Assembly: GCA_965214115.1 (NCBI GenBank)
Contig: CBDCAU010000007.1
Location: 248,001-312,000, forward strand
From: Owenweeksia sp965214115
Lineage (GTDB): Bacteria > Bacteroidota > Bacteroidia > Flavobacteriales > Schleiferiaceae
Reading direction: 5' to 3'
Length of the DNA: 64,000 nucleotides
In this document: positions 9,038 through 17,349 of the stretch, piece by piece
How positions within the stretch are numbered: the stretch's first letter is position 1
Layout of the letters: every line of letters begins with the position of its first letter
Notes under the pieces: model-generated
What the model saw: only the letters and a program-made list of their open reading frames with translations
Database searches by the model: none
Told to the model about the DNA's origin: nothing
Made by a program: the position numbers and the translations under genes

Positions 9038-9045
9038 CAAAACTA
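9038..9045 (-). promoter_or_regulatory. Candidate -7 element for the HMG-CoA reductase/GHMP kinase operon
   Basis: Reads TAGTTTTG on the minus strand, a match to the Bacteroidota TAnnTTTG box, about 50 bases before the reductase ATG. No clear -33 TTTG is present at the usual distance. Confidence 0.4.
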
Positions 9046-9274
9046 CAAAGGGCGGGCGGGGGAAATTATTGGGCGGGGGAGGTTAAAATTTTGTGAAAAG
9101 GGGGGTGGTTGTCGATTGTTAGTTCTCGGTGGTCGGTTATTGGGAGAAACGGAAATTATTATGGAATTATATCGCCCGCCGCCGCGGGGCTTTGTTGCGT
9201 GTGCTAAATGGTAACGCGAGGCAAGGGGTTTTGAAACTTTGGAAAATTCGTTTTCAAATGTGCAGAAAAGAAAG

Positions 9275-9309
9275 AAGCCCAGCCCCGCTCAATGAGCGAA
9301 GCTGGGCTT
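9275..9309 (-). terminator. Rho-independent terminator after the lipase gene
   Basis: AAGCCCAGC (9275-9283) pairs with GCTGGGCTT (9301-9309), with an inner CGCT/AGCG stem (9286-9289 with 9295-9298) and loop CAATG. On the minus strand it lies about 27 bases after the stop of the broken lipase gene and is followed by the T-rich CTTTCTTTTC. Confidence 0.7.
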
Positions 9310-9335
9310 TGAAGATGTCCTATTGTTAATGCCTA

Positions 9336-12300
9336 CTACTCTTTCAAAAACTTTTTGCGGACGGTCTCTTTCTCAAATTCCAACTCCAAAACATAAGCTC
9401 CGCCGCTCAACATTTTAGTAGAAAAATTGTGCTGGTGACCCGCCCATTGCACCGCGCCTTGTTTTTGCACCGTTCCCATTACATCGATGACGCGGTAGCG
9501 TACCTCGCCAAAATGGGAAGGGCTGATTTGCGCAGTAATCAATTCCCCCGCTGGTTGGGGGAAAAACTTTACTGAAACGATTTCTCCATTCTTAACTACA
9601 TATCCTCTACTTTTCTCTTGTTCCGGACTGGGGGGTAGTGTTTTGTAATTGTAGCCAGCGTAATGACTCTCGCACCAATCTTTCATATAGGTCATTTCTT
9701 CGGCGGGCACCAGCCCCTCGTAATACTGTTTTTCCGCATCGCAGATGCAGTGCCAGTAGAGGGCGCGCTGGGTCTGCTCAATGCCGACTGTCCAGTTGGA
9801 GGAATTGTTCAATACATCGATTGCCTCCACATAGTGGCCGGCCACGCGGTAGGTCTGCGCCTTGTCCAAGTGGAAGCGGAAGTTCATTTGGTCATAGTCG
9901 GATTGGGCGGTGTCCAGTCCGGCTATATTTTCATCAATGATGGCGACTACACTCGCCACGGTGTCGTTGGACAGGTTCTGCTCGCCTTCGTTATTCAGCA
10001 AATCACCGTATTGGTAGGCGTTGTTCAGGGCTTTTAGCATCAACTTGTAGCCCAAGTATTTCAGCCGTTCTGTGCTACTGTCAGGGTTAGACAGAGTGGC
10101 GTTCAGTAATTCCGTGCCGCGCTGGGTGGCCCAGCCGTCAGATAGTGGTTCTTCAGAGAAGGTCACACTATCGGTCATATTTAGGAAGGCCTGCTTCAAC
10201 GTATAGCCAGCAGGCCACTCACCACCGACCAAGATTCCGCCGCTGCCCGAAACACGCTGGAAGGGCGCTGCATAGGAACTGGGGTGAGGATCCAAGGGAT
10301 TCGGATCGGGATTACCGTTGGCATCACAAGCTGGGCTAGTGGTAGTGAGGTTGTTTGGGATGTGCAGGGTTATTAGGGAGTGTGTAGTATTCGACCCAGC
10401 CTTATAGTACTCTAAATCAACTGGCATCACATTCCCAGCCGTCAATGGCATCTTGTTGTTATTAGCATTGATGACATCCTCTGCGGCATAGACGGATTGT
10501 GGAGGGTGTTCGAATAATTGTCCGTCCAAATAATCATCGCCTTGAAACCCTAAACTAAAAGTATTCTGGCCATCCAGCAAATAAATTTCCGTTTCCTCTC
10601 CTGGTCCGCCCAATCGTATGGCTGCATCCTCATTGTTATCAAATTCGTTGCCCGCTCCATCGTCAAGTCGCAGCACAGATGCGAAACCGAAAATTCCATC
10701 ACCTGTATTATCCTTATAGTTGCTACAGCGGCTGGCGACATCAACGTAGTTCGCTTTCAGGCCATCTTCGTTAAACAAAAAATTGCTGTTGGAAACCTCC
10801 AGCGCACCCCCTTCTCCACTCAGAACATTGATGCCCAGTAGATTATCTTCAAAATCGCATTGGACAACCCTGCTCAGGCCAGAGATGGCAGCACCTCCAA
10901 AACCCGTATAATTATTGTTGAGGAAATCGCAGTTGATAAAAGAGGCACTGCCCCCATCAAGTTGGAAACCCGTACTGTTGTTGCGGAATTTGCAGTTTTG
11001 GAAGTTCAGGTTTTGCCCGCCGCCAAACCAGTGCGCCATCGCCCCTTGGTTGCCGTGTTCGAACACACAGTTGTTAATATCGTATAGCCCTGCATTGTTC
11101 TTGAAAAAGCGCAGCCCCTCGTGTGGCGGGGCTTGTCCCGTAACTGCCGCAGTAAACTTTAAGCTGCTCAGGCTCAGTGGGCTAAAGGCATAAAAGACTG
11201 CGTAGGAGGCCAAGGCCACCTTTCCGCTGCTGATGGACACCCGCGTAAAAGTGGTGCCATCTTCCATTTTCAGGTAGGCGCTCTTGCGGCATTCGATTAG
11301 CTTGTGGTCTAAGTCGGGCGGGCTACCAGGCCCGTGTACCGAAAAGAATGCGTTGCTGCCAATGTCCCAGTAGTCGTCCAACTTCAGCACGGTGTTGCCT
11401 TGGCTGTTCTGGTAGTAGGGCACATCTTGGTCGAACACCAAGTACCCATCGCCGATGAACGTGAAGGTTGTGTTGTCGGACACAGTTAGTTTTCCATTGA
11501 TGGAGAGGGTGGAGTTGTTTCCGGGCAATTCGATGCTTGCCCCATCTTCAAAAACAAAATTAGCCCCATCGTCAATGATCAAACTTGAACCATCTCGAAC
11601 GATAACTTTCCCGCCGCTCTTAATCCGGAGAAAGGAACCCTCCCGAACATATAGCTCTCCAGTTTTGGAAGAATTGTGGCCAATCTCTAAGATTCCGTTG
11701 TTCTCCACAACTATGCCGCCACTGGCATCACAACCTGCGGTAACTTCTACACCAAAATGAGAAGTATTGGCCGGAAAATTATTCGAATTTGAAGTAAAGC
11801 GAATTTTATCGTTGCAGTTTACGCAAAGCCTGCCTTGAGAAGAAGAAGAAGTACCTTGAAGCGTTATTTCGTCGATTGTACGATTTACCGTCTTCTTAAT
11901 GGCAATATCGTTTTCACCGAAATTGTAGGTATCTTGGTCTATGGTAACCGTGCCGCCTGAACTTATATCTTCAAAGTCATCAATTCCCTCAAAGAGATAT
12001 TCCTCCAAAATGTCAGTATTGCTCGGACTAAAATCAATATGCTCCTCATTGTTGGGTGCGCCTCCACCGGAAGAAACAAATCCAGCGGGTTGATAATCTT
12101 GCTCATCAATAGGGTGGGTGCGGTTGAAACTAGTTTTGTTTTGAATAACCACTTGACGCTCATCAAATTGGTAATATGGGTTGTTGATTTCGCTAGTTAT
12201 ATTTAAAGCACTAACAGTTGGTATGAAGCAAAATTGCTCCTTGATAGTGGGGGATTTATCACAGGGGAATTGTGATGTGGCCAAACTTGCTCCAGCGAAG

Positions 12301-13199
12301 TTGTCAATCCGATACCTTCCACCTGGTGCAGCATCCAAAGGGATGGCTGAAGTCCCAATGTCATAAGTGCGCTTTCGGAGTGATGGCCTTGCCACACCCC
12401 ATAAAATAGTTTGATAAATTTTGTTATAGAATACCTCTCGATTCCCATTGTTAGCCGATGGAATCGCCCGGGCGCGTATTGTGGCGCCGATATGGGTGGC
12501 AGTACCAGTTCTAATAGCCAAAAAAACTTGCAGGGCAACGAGAAATCCATGCGTGTCATTATTAATCAGAAGGTGATTCGTTTGTTGTTCACATTCATTT
12601 AGGTTAAACAGGTTATCCCCAGGGCTAAAGCCCTGTCCTAATCCGTTTGAGTTTCCGTTTGCAATAGCAATATTCTTTTCCGTTTCTTGCGGCAAACCAA
12701 GATTGGTAAGCTCAGCTTGTAACAGACCAAATTCCAACGGGGGCTTCATAAAAGCATTATCTGAGTTATTTGATGCCTCAGCGCTATAGCGCAGCATTTG
12801 CCTCGGCGCATTCAATCTCAGTAAAAACATCGCGTCCCAAAGTCCTTCTATCTCGAAGCGAAAAGCAGTATTGCCTAAAACCCGCGCCGTATATAAATCC
12901 GCTATCATCAGTTGAAACCCTATCGGCACGTTGGCCCCCAAGTGCGGCGCATCGTGGCTTACGTAATACTGCACGTCGTGCGTATTTGGGCTTTCTATCT
13001 CCATTGTGCGCAGGGCGTAGCGCGCTATCACCCCGCCCATACTTTGGCCCCACACTATGTTGGGCGCTATGCTGTTGTGCTTGGCCTTTTCTTGGTTCAC
13101 CCAGTCTATGGCCGCCATCAGCACGTAGGCGTTCTCACGCAGGTCGCCCGCCCCTTGGTCGAAGTTCACGTACACGATGTCGTAGCCCGCTTCTTGCAT
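9336..13199 (-). pseudogene. Broken giant secreted lipase-like protein: main fragment (catalytic Ser, beta-helix, T9SS domain)
   Basis: The 3' and largest piece (1287 residues) of one ancestral gene whose upstream pieces are at 13,221-13,541 and 13,538-14,263. It starts inside an alpha/beta-hydrolase domain: WGQSMGG (Ser53) is the nucleophile elbow, and YYVSHDAPHLGANVP fits the PGAP1/lipase region around it. Further on are asparagine-rich right-handed beta-helix repeats (FQNCKFRNNS, FINCDFLNNN, roughly residues 640-860), a stretch with no recognised domain, and a C-terminal type A T9SS sorting domain (KFFPQPAGE to the terminal KKFLKE). The reading frame is the same as in the fragment at 13,221, from which it is separated by one TAG codon and seven further codons. 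Translation could restart at the ATG at 13,199, but without a signal peptide and without the first strands of the hydrolase. Confidence 0.8.
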
Positions 13200-13220
13200 C
13201 TTTGTGCGGATTTCGATATC

Positions 13221-13541
13221 CTAATCAAAGTCAGTTCCACTAACCCCATAGAGAGCAATTCGGTCAAAGAAATCCGCATATTCTTGTTCCGCATTAAATA
13301 ATGGGGGATTGAAACCTTCCACCAATATAAATGGCTTCTGCAAATTATGCCGCCCGCAGCCGTATTCGATTTCCAGCACCGCGCCCAAGTTTTGGCTGCG
13401 ACTCGAAGTAATATAGTGTGTATCATCTGGAATGCTGCTATAACCGCCGGCTCCTTCCGTGCCGCCTGCGGCTGCCGTTAATTTCAACCGTACCCGACTG
13501 TAGCTTATCGCTTCACTGTTGTCCGTATAGGTCAGCTTCAC
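13221..13541 (-). pseudogene. Broken giant secreted lipase-like protein: middle fragment
   Basis: A 106-codon open piece between a frameshift and an in-frame amber codon (TAG, plus-strand cta at 13,221-13,223). KPFILVEGFNPP is the first strand of the alpha/beta hydrolase, which continues in the next fragment. The nominal GTG start at 13,541 is not credible as a real start: the frame continues upstream as GDYYTQVKLTYTD, joining sensibly to the first fragment once two bases are removed at 13,565-13,568. Confidence 0.8.
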
Positions 13542-14263
13542 TTGGGTGTAGTAGTCGCCGTGGTCGCGGGATAGGTCACGGTGATGTTTTCGTTTTGGTT
13601 CACCGTTTGCCAGCCGCCGCCCGCGCCAAAATCGACCTGGATGGTCTGGAGGGTCTTGCCCGTATTGCCGAAAAAGAACTGGCTGTCAAAGCGGTAGGCC
13701 ACCTGCAAGGTGTCGATGAAGAGGTTCTGGAAAGGCGCGGCGGCAAAGGCCTGCACCTGTTCGTAGGGCGAGGTGGCTTGGTTGGGATGGTCGTAGAGCT
13801 GGCCTTCGTTCTCGTAAATGAGTGACATCACCAAGGCACTGTCGGGCTTAAAGCGGTGGTAGTTGTAGTGCAGCAGGGTGAAAGGGACAGTACCGCCATT
13901 TTCAAGACCAACAGCGGCATCGCGCCACGTCTCTGGGTCGGGCAGGCCGTAGCTGCCCGTGGTGGAGGCGCGGCCCAGGCTGCCATATACCGCCATCCAG
14001 TTTTCCGGCACGCCAAGCGTGTCGCTGCCCGCCGTGCCGTTGTAGTTGTGCACGGGGATGGTCTGGTAGCTGCGGTCCATCAGCAGGTTGGTGGTCACCG
14101 CGCTCAGGTCTAAGTTAGCAAAGATGGTGTCCATCTGGTGTTCAAAGGGCACGTCCAGCGAATCGTGCATCGTGATGAGCGTGTCGCCTGGCTGGGCTTG
14201 GAGGTGGAAGCTGGCAATGGCCAAAGCGGCGATGGCCGCCCAGGGGGTAGTTTTTAGTTGCAT
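13538..14263 (-). pseudogene. Broken giant secreted lipase-like protein: N-terminal fragment with signal peptide
   Basis: A 241-residue open frame beginning with a signal peptide (AAIAALAIASFHLQA, then Q). The following DTLITMHDSLDVPFEHQMDT and the region that follows have no family I recognise. It ends ENITVTYP-ATTATTTPK-stop; the last residues are frameshifted. Removing one CG from the CGCG at 13,565-13,568 restores TYP-DHGDYYTQVKLTYTD and joins it to the middle fragment. The rebuilt protein would be about 1,640 residues: signal peptide, N-terminal region, alpha/beta-hydrolase, beta-helix, T9SS domain. Expression of this fragment alone would give a secreted stub with no catalytic part. Confidence 0.8.
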
Positions 14264-14294
14264 TTCGATTTTGGGTTTTTGGAGTTTAAAATTT

Positions 14295-14870
14295 TTAGTA
14301 AAGGATTGCGGCGAATTTCCCTTGGCTAATTTCCACCGTATCCTGCAAATCGTTCATTAAAGTCATTTCGAATGTGCCCTCTATCCAACCGTTGGTTACA
14401 TCAACATAAGGGGTACCATCAGGAAAAACTGCGTCGTCATATTTTTGCGGAAGCAAAGAATCGATATTGATGTTTACGCTAAGCAAGCTGTCAAATCGAT
14501 AATGCGGATATTCAAACTTGGTTTCATATTTAAAAACCAAAGAATTTATTTTTTTAGGTTCTGTAAGTCTGACAGGAGATTTTATACTATCAAGACTAAT
14601 TATAAATCTATCGTCAGTTGGACAATCTTCCCCCCTCATAATTAGATAGCCCTCAGGCCCTCCGCCAGTGCCACCTTCAAAATAGCTAAAATCAATAGAA
14701 CTGCAATTCCCCCCAGGTGTATGTTCCCAATATTCCCCATTTATATAACAGTTGAACTCCTCGCGCAGGGCGGGCGGCAGGGGCTGGTCGTCTTGCTTGC
14801 TTTTGTTGCAGGCGGCAAGGGCGGTCAGCAAACTGGCGAGGAGTGCGATTTTTAACAAGAAAGTTTTCAT
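14295..14870 (-). CDS. Tandem lipoprotein paralogue 1
   Basis: A 191-residue predicted lipoprotein: signal peptide LLKIALLASLLTALAA with lipidated Cys21, then a charged linker and EEFNCYINGEYW. The central part (GGNCSSIDFSYFEGG, DRFIISLDS) differs from its two neighbours. The C-terminal part YVDVTNGWIEGTFEMTLMNDLQDTV is shared. I know no family for it; the pattern resembles Bacteroidota DUF-type lipoproteins whose C-terminal beta strands describe an ending of the GTFEMTL type. It is the last of three tandem copies, with 35 bases to the next copy, and probably co-transcribed with them. Confidence 0.75.
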   Translation of the reverse strand: MKTFLLKIALLASLLTALAACNKSKQDDQPLPPALREEFNCYINGEYWEHTPGGNCSSIDFSYFEGGTGGGPEGYLIMRGEDCPTDDRFIISLDSIKSPVRLTEPKKINSLVFKYETKFEYPHYRFDSLLSVNINIDSLLPQKYDDAVFPDGTPYVDVTNGWIEGTFEMTLMNDLQDTVEISQGKFAAILY

Positions 14871-14905
14871 AGGAAATTTTATAAGGGTGGAATATATGGA
14901 AAAGT

Positions 14906-15487
14906 TTAGTAAAGGATTGCAGCGAATTTTCCATTTGTTATTCGTACTGTATCCTGCAAATCGTTCATCAGAGTTATTTCAAATGTTCCTTCCGTCCAGC
15001 CGTCGGTAACATCTACATAGGGAGTGCCGTCTGGAAAGACGGCATCGCGATATTTCTGAGGTAACAAAGAATCAATTTCCAATTTCAGGCTCAAAATGCT
15101 ATCGAATACACTGTGCGGATACTCATAATCATTCGGGTTATAGAATCTCGCCCCATTAATATTATCAAATTTGGAGAACTTGACTGGCTTAAAAGCACTA
15201 TCCAAAACTATGGATATGTAGGTTCTATCAAGACAATTCCTGCCCCGCATTATTAAATAGCCAGGAGGGTCACCCCCAGGGGCTTGACCTTTGTAATACT
15301 TAAAGTCAATAGAATTGCACGGCCCTCCAGTCTGCTTTTCCTCCCAGTATTCCCCGTTTATATAGCAGTTGAACTCCTCGCGCAGGGCGGGCGGCAGGGG
15401 CTGGTCGTCCTGTTTGTTTTTGTTGCAGGCGGCAAGGGCGGTCAGCAAACTGGCGAGGAGTGCGATTTTTAACAAGAAAGTTTTCAT
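14906..15487 (-). CDS. Tandem lipoprotein paralogue 2
   Basis: A 193-residue predicted lipoprotein with a leader identical to copy 1 through residue 23 (Cys21 lipidation site). It shares EEFNCYINGEYW and the C-terminal GTPYVDVTDGWTEGTFE block, but the central 80 or so residues (EEKQTGGPCNSIDFKYYKG, NCLDRTYISIVLDS, YEYPHSVFDS) are closer to copy 3 than to copy 1. The upstream 35-bp spacer and the first 130 or so coding bases are nearly identical at DNA level to the other copies, while the middle has diverged, which points to recent duplication or conversion of the ends. Function unknown. Confidence 0.75.
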   Translation of the reverse strand: MKTFLLKIALLASLLTALAACNKNKQDDQPLPPALREEFNCYINGEYWEEKQTGGPCNSIDFKYYKGQAPGGDPPGYLIMRGRNCLDRTYISIVLDSAFKPVKFSKFDNINGARFYNPNDYEYPHSVFDSILSLKLEIDSLLPQKYRDAVFPDGTPYVDVTDGWTEGTFEITLMNDLQDTVRITNGKFAAILY

Positions 15488-15522
15488 AGGAAATTTTATA
15501 AAGGTGGAATATATGGAAAAGT

Positions 15523-16101
15523 TTAGTAAAGGATTGCAGCGAAGTTGCCATCGGTAATGCGCACAGTGTCTTGCAAATCGTTTATGAGGGTCATTTCGAA
15601 TGTGCCTTCTATCCAGCCGTTGGTAACATCCACATAGGGAGTGCCATCAGGAAAGACAGCATCGCGATAAGTCTGAGCCTCAAGTTTATCAATGGATAAT
15701 TGAATGTTTAAAAGGCTGTCAAACACACTATGTGGGTATTCATAATCTCTTGGATTGTAATACATAGCACCTCTTACTTCTTTAACCTGACCTAAATCAA
15801 TAGTCTCAAAAACGCTATCCACAACTATAGACATAGTTGTTCTGTCCGTACAATTCTTCCCGCGAATAACTAAGTAACCGGCAGGCCCGCCGCCTGGCGC
15901 GGCATTTTGATAATATTTGAAATCAATGGAACTGCAGTTGCCGCCCCTTACCCGTTCCCAATACTCGCCGTTTATATAGCAGTTGAACTCCTCGCGCAGG
16001 GCGGGCGGCAGGGGCTGGTCGTCCTGCTTGCTTTTGTTGCAGGCGGCAAGGGCGGTCAGCAAACTGGCGAGGAGTGCGATTTTTAACAAGAAAGTTCTCA
16101 T
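15523..16101 (-). CDS. Tandem lipoprotein paralogue 3
   Basis: A 192-residue predicted lipoprotein, the first transcribed intact member of the array. The leader has MRTF in place of MKTF and the same Cys21. The middle (GGNCSSIDFKYYQN, NCTDRTTMSIVVDS, YNPRDYEYPHSVFDS) and the end (VTNGWIEGTFEMTLINDLQDTVRI) align with copies 1 and 2. Two conserved cysteines (the one in EEFNC and the one before SSIDF) could form a disulfide. Its upstream spacer equals the spacer of the other copies, so the promoter was probably upstream of the now decayed fourth copy or lies in the repeated spacer. Confidence 0.75.
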   Translation of the reverse strand: MRTFLLKIALLASLLTALAACNKSKQDDQPLPPALREEFNCYINGEYWERVRGGNCSSIDFKYYQNAAPGGGPAGYLVIRGKNCTDRTTMSIVVDSVFETIDLGQVKEVRGAMYYNPRDYEYPHSVFDSLLNIQLSIDKLEAQTYRDAVFPDGTPYVDVTNGWIEGTFEMTLINDLQDTVRITDGNFAAILY

Positions 16102-16136
16102 AGGAAATTTTATAAGGGTGGAATATATGGAAAAGT

Positions 16137-16270
16137 TTAATAAAGCATAGCACCAAAATTTCCGTTAGTGATTCGTGCCGCGCCCCGTAGAGTGTTCGTC
16201 AAGGTTATTCGAAGGTGTCATCTATCCAACTGTTGGTTACTTCTAATATAGAGTGTACCGTTGGAGATGC
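16137..16270 (-). pseudogene. Decayed 3' end of a fourth lipoprotein copy
   Basis: The minus strand reads VTNSWIDDTFE, then after a one-base shift TLTNTLRGAARITNGNFGAMLY-stop, matching the C-terminal VTNGWIEGTFE and MTLINDLQDTVRITDGNFAAILY of copy 3. The stop at 16,137 falls exactly one repeat length (614 bp) beyond that of copy 3. The similarity fades at about 16,265, where an unrelated open frame on the plus strand begins, so the 5' three quarters of the copy is gone. Confidence 0.8.
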
Positions 16271-16283
16271 TTTTGTGATTCCA

Positions 16284-16565
16284 ATGTACAAAGCGGCCAA
16301 TTTTCTGTCGGTAAACGGCGCACTGGTGGAAACGGACGACCAATGCGTGGCGCTGGTTTCCTACAGCGAGGCCACCTTCCAGCAGGTAGCAGATTGGCGC
16401 TTTTGCCAGCAGCAAAAAGAATGGTACGAACAGCAGATGCTGGAAGGCGTGGGTCTGGAAGAAGATGCCAAATCCAGAAAGGTCTTTTTTGGGGATTTAT
16501 CGGAAGAAATAGACGAAGTGGCGGAATGGGTGGGCGCCCCTAAACTGAAGGTGGCTTATTTTTAA
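16284..16565 (+). CDS. Hypothetical small acidic protein
   Basis: A 93-residue open frame that I do not recognise. It starts MYKAANFL, contains SYSEATFQQVADWRFCQQQKEWYEQQM and ends with an acidic stretch (DLSEEIDEVAEWVGAP). No signal peptide or membrane segment. The frame stays open upstream to a GTG at 16,215, but that part is antisense to the decayed lipoprotein copy, so I start at the first ATG outside it. It may itself be a fragment of a larger gene that lost its 5' end when the array was truncated. The only plus-strand gene in this stretch. Confidence 0.4.
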   Translation: MYKAANFLSVNGALVETDDQCVALVSYSEATFQQVADWRFCQQQKEWYEQQMLEGVGLEEDAKSRKVFFGDLSEEIDEVAEWVGAPKLKVAYF

Positions 16566-16597
16566 TAGCCTTCTCAAAACCTTCAAAGTCTTTAAAA

Positions 16598-17185
16598 TCA
16601 CCCATCACCCCCCCCCCCCCAAAGCTCCCACGCCCGCCACAGCTTCGCGTTCAAGTTGGAAGCCATTTTGGCTTTTGAGATTTTGAACAGCCCCATCACG
16701 ATATGTTCCCGCTGGTAAAAGGGGAAGGGGGCCTGCAGCGGGATGAGGTTTTGGTTCATAATGATCAGTCCGTCGATGCCCAAATTGGGCGTGGTGCCAA
16801 ACTCGGCGGTGAGGAAGGTTTTCGGCAAATTTTCCGCCCGCACCGGGAAAAGCCGGTCGGTGAAAATCGTTCCGTCCAGCTGGCCGACCCTGATTTTTTC
16901 GGAATCTTTGGCATAGAAAAAATAGACGGGGCAAAAGTCGAACGTGTGGCGGAAGCTGAGGAGGGTTTCCTCGTTTTGGCGGCGCCGGTTTTCGGCGCGG
17001 CGCTCGGCCTTGTCGGTCTTCCCAAGTTGTTGCAATTTTGCCAGCGCCAGGCTGTCGGTGGGCAGTCGCACCAGCAGGGCGCCGTTTTTCAGGCGCTGCA
17101 AATCTTGTTCGGCATCTTCAATGGAATATTGCGCCCCAGCGGAAAAGGCGGCGAAGAAAAGCAAGGCGGCGGCGAGATTTTTCAT
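16598..17185 (-). CDS. Conserved hypothetical secreted protein ending in a G13 homopolymer
   Basis: A 195-residue protein. The start is the ATG at 17,185, which gives a signal peptide (LAAALLFFAAFSAGA, then Q); the longer frame upstream adds an unlikely leader. The mature part contains a long charged helix (LQQLGKTDKAERRAENRRRQNEE split over residues 50-75) and the conserved-looking FCPVYFFYAKDSEKI, TAEFGTT and LIIMNQNL blocks, which I associate with an uncharacterised Bacteroidota family. The last codons run through 13 consecutive G (plus-strand C, 16,608-16,620), so the C-terminal GGGGDG depends on tract length. A TAATTTTG box lies upstream at 17,258-17,265. Confidence 0.7.
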   Translation of the reverse strand: MKNLAAALLFFAAFSAGAQYSIEDAEQDLQRLKNGALLVRLPTDSLALAKLQQLGKTDKAERRAENRRRQNEETLLSFRHTFDFCPVYFFYAKDSEKIRVGQLDGTIFTDRLFPVRAENLPKTFLTAEFGTTPNLGIDGLIIMNQNLIPLQAPFPFYQREHIVMGLFKISKAKMASNLNAKLWRAWELWGGGGDG

Positions 17186-17257
17186 AAAAAAAAGAAATAG
17201 CGAAAATGAAGTGGGCGGCACGGTTTTGCAAAAAAAATGAAGACCGTTTCCACTTTT

Positions 17258-17265
17258 CAAAATTA
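17258..17265 (-). promoter_or_regulatory. Candidate -7 element for the hypothetical secreted protein
   Basis: TAATTTTG on the minus strand fits TAnnTTTG and gives a leader of about 65 bases to the ATG at 17,185. It faces away from the 7TM-HD gene, whose own box is at 17,328. Confidence 0.4.
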
Positions 17266-17327
17266 TTCAAAAATTGAAAAAGTTCAGCCGCCAAAATTCA
17301 GACCTTCCGCTTTCCGCCATCGGTGCC

Positions 17328-17335
17328 TACATTTG
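17328..17335 (+). promoter_or_regulatory. Candidate -7 element for the 7TM-HD phosphodiesterase gene
   Basis: TACATTTG matches TAnnTTTG. It lies only about 15 bases before the ATG at 17,350, implying a very short leader, and it excludes the earlier in-frame start at 17,323, which would sit inside the promoter. Confidence 0.45.
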
Positions 17336-17349
17336 GCGTTCCACCCGCG

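Larger units (their letters stand above)
8989..9335. other. 347-bp intergenic region between the HMG-CoA reductase and the broken lipase gene
   Basis: Both flanking genes are on the minus strand. The reductase side holds a candidate -7 element (9038-9045) and a small GGCTG/CAGCC hairpin (9009-9022) in the presumed leader. The lipase side holds a strong terminator hairpin (9275-9309). The middle, about 9050-9270, is G-rich on the plus strand and shows no convincing coding frame; I see nothing else in it. Confidence 0.6.

Noticed and set aside
16215..16283. GTG start for the small plus-strand protein
   Set aside because: The segment is antisense to the decayed lipoprotein copy, so it is unlikely to be original coding sequence.
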